Source of the DNA: Gemmatimonadota bacterium
GTDB lineage: Bacteria; Gemmatimonadota; Gemmatimonadetes; Gemmatimonadales; Gemmatimonadaceae
Assembly: GCA_003131365.1 (NCBI GenBank)
Contig: PKVB01000110.1
Location: 1-5,340 of the forward strand
Direction: 5' to 3'
Length of the DNA stretch: 5,340 nt
The notes under the pieces were generated by a model, which made no database searches, was not told the DNA's origin, and saw only the letters and a program-made list of their open reading frames with translations. This document shows, one piece after another, positions 4,590 through 5,340 of the stretch. Numbering within the stretch: position 1 is the stretch's first letter; the number at the start of each line of letters is the position of its first letter. A program made the position numbers and the translations under genes.

Positions 4590-5340
4590 ATGGCGTTGAC
4601 AGGGCTGCTGAGCGGTCTATTCGGAACTCGCCACGACCGGGAGCGCAAACGCGTTCAACCGATCGTCGACGAGATCAACGAGCAATACGCCCTCCTCCAG
4701 ACCATCTCCGAGGACGAGCTTCGCGGCCAGACCGAGAAGTTCCGCGCGCGCATCCGCGAGCGCACGAGCGACATCGAGAAGCGGATCGTCGAGCTGAGGG
4801 AGAAGAAGCGAATAACTCCTGACCCCGCCGACCGTGACGCGATCGACAACGAGCTGAGCGGCGTCGACGGCCGTGGGGGAGCGGAAGCCGAGCTTCGCTC
4901 CGCGATCGCGGTGGTGCTGGACGAGCTCCTTCCCGAAGCGTTCGCGACTGTTCGCGAGGCGACGCGCCGACTGCTCGGCACCAAGGTGACCGTCACCGGG
5001 CAGGAGATGGATTGGAACATGGTGCCCTACGATGTGCAGCTGATGGGTGGCATCCAGCTGCACCAGGGGCGCATCGCGGAGATGGCGACAGGCGAAGGAA
5101 AGACCTTGGTCGCCACGCTGCCGCTCTATCTCAACGCGCTGCCCGGCAACGGCGCGCACCTGATCACCGTCAACTCCTATCTCGCCCGCCGCGACTCGGA
5201 GTGGATGGGGCACGTCTACAAGTACCTCGGGCTCACCGTCGGCTGTATCGACGACACGGAGCCGGGAACGACGCAGCGGCGCGCGGCCTACGAGTGCGAC
5301 ATCACCTACGGCACCAATAACGAGTTCGGCTTCGACTACC
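4590..5340 (+). CDS. secA: Preprotein translocase subunit SecA, N-terminal part (3' partial)
   Basis: SecA is the ATPase motor that drives unfolded preproteins through SecYEG at the inner membrane. The window holds the first 250 codons with no stop. The N-terminal helix (LTGLLSGLFG), the P-I-V-D-E-I-N segment and LLPEAFATVREATRRLLG (113-130) are typical. YDVQLMGGIQLHQGRIAEMATGEGKT places the Walker A motif at 165-172 with K171. VNSYLARRDSEWMG begins at 194 (the usual form is VNDYLA) and TYGTNNEFGFDY ends the window. Walker A sits about 63 residues later than in E. coli (K108). Most of this is an inserted charged, probably helical stretch at about 55-110, plus a smaller addition near 131-145. 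Similar insertions occur, from memory, in Bacteroidota/Gemmatimonadota SecA. The start is the ATG with a GAGGAA site upstream. The coding frame is open on the + strand throughout; the long reverse-strand frame here is a shadow. Confidence 0.96.
   Translation, partial: MALTGLLSGLFGTRHDRERKRVQPIVDEINEQYALLQTISEDELRGQTEKFRARIRERTSDIEKRIVELREKKRITPDPADRDAIDNELSGVDGRGGAEAELRSAIAVVLDELLPEAFATVREATRRLLGTKVTVTGQEMDWNMVPYDVQLMGGIQLHQGRIAEMATGEGKTLVATLPLYLNALPGNGAHLITVNSYLARRDSEWMGHVYKYLGLTVGCIDDTEPGTTQRRAAYECDITYGTNNEFGFDY

Noticed and set aside
4617..5213. Reverse-strand open frame of 198 codons opposite secA
   Set aside because: The + strand encodes SecA with its Walker A and other conserved motifs throughout, so the reverse frame is a compositional artefact.

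Overview
This is a GC-rich, gene-dense window with every gene on the + strand. It best fits a member of the Gemmatimonadota or a relative in the FCB group. The reasons are base composition, several GTG starts with no clear Shine-Dalgarno sequence, and a SecA N-terminus carrying an insertion of the kind I associate with Bacteroidota/Gemmatimonadota SecA. The taxonomic call is inference from remembered family features, not a database match.

Left part (1-3176) is the end of a surface-polysaccharide / nucleotide-sugar cluster. It holds the C-terminal part of a DegT/DnrJ/EryC1/StrS sugar aminotransferase (cut by the window start), then a WbpA-type UDP-N-acetylglucosamine 6-dehydrogenase, then a second, different nucleotide-sugar dehydrogenase of the UDP-glucose 6-dehydrogenase (Ugd) type. 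The first two fit a route to UDP-linked amino-uronic acids (the WbpA/WbpE logic). The third would supply UDP-glucuronate. The Ugd-type protein is full length with the expected motifs, but it has Ser (TCC) where the family has its catalytic Cys (GYGGSCFPKD becomes GYGGSSFPKD). This is the most interesting observation in the window.

Right part (3210-5340) is a housekeeping envelope block: a BamD-like TPR lipoprotein of the outer-membrane beta-barrel assembly machinery, nadD (nicotinate-nucleotide adenylyltransferase, NAD synthesis) starting 3 bases after it, and the first 250 codons of secA, the Sec preprotein translocase ATPase, which runs off the window. A perfect GC-rich hairpin sits between the nadD stop and the secA ribosome-binding site.

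The genes are closely spaced (gaps of 31, 35, 33, 3 and 33 bases) and no strong terminator was seen, so co-transcription of some or all of them is plausible. There is no gene-free stretch over 300 bases. I found no RNA genes, CRISPR arrays, insertion sequences or phage genes. Apart from the Ugd active-site substitution, the window looks like ordinary cell-envelope biology, and I do not see an undescribed system in it.
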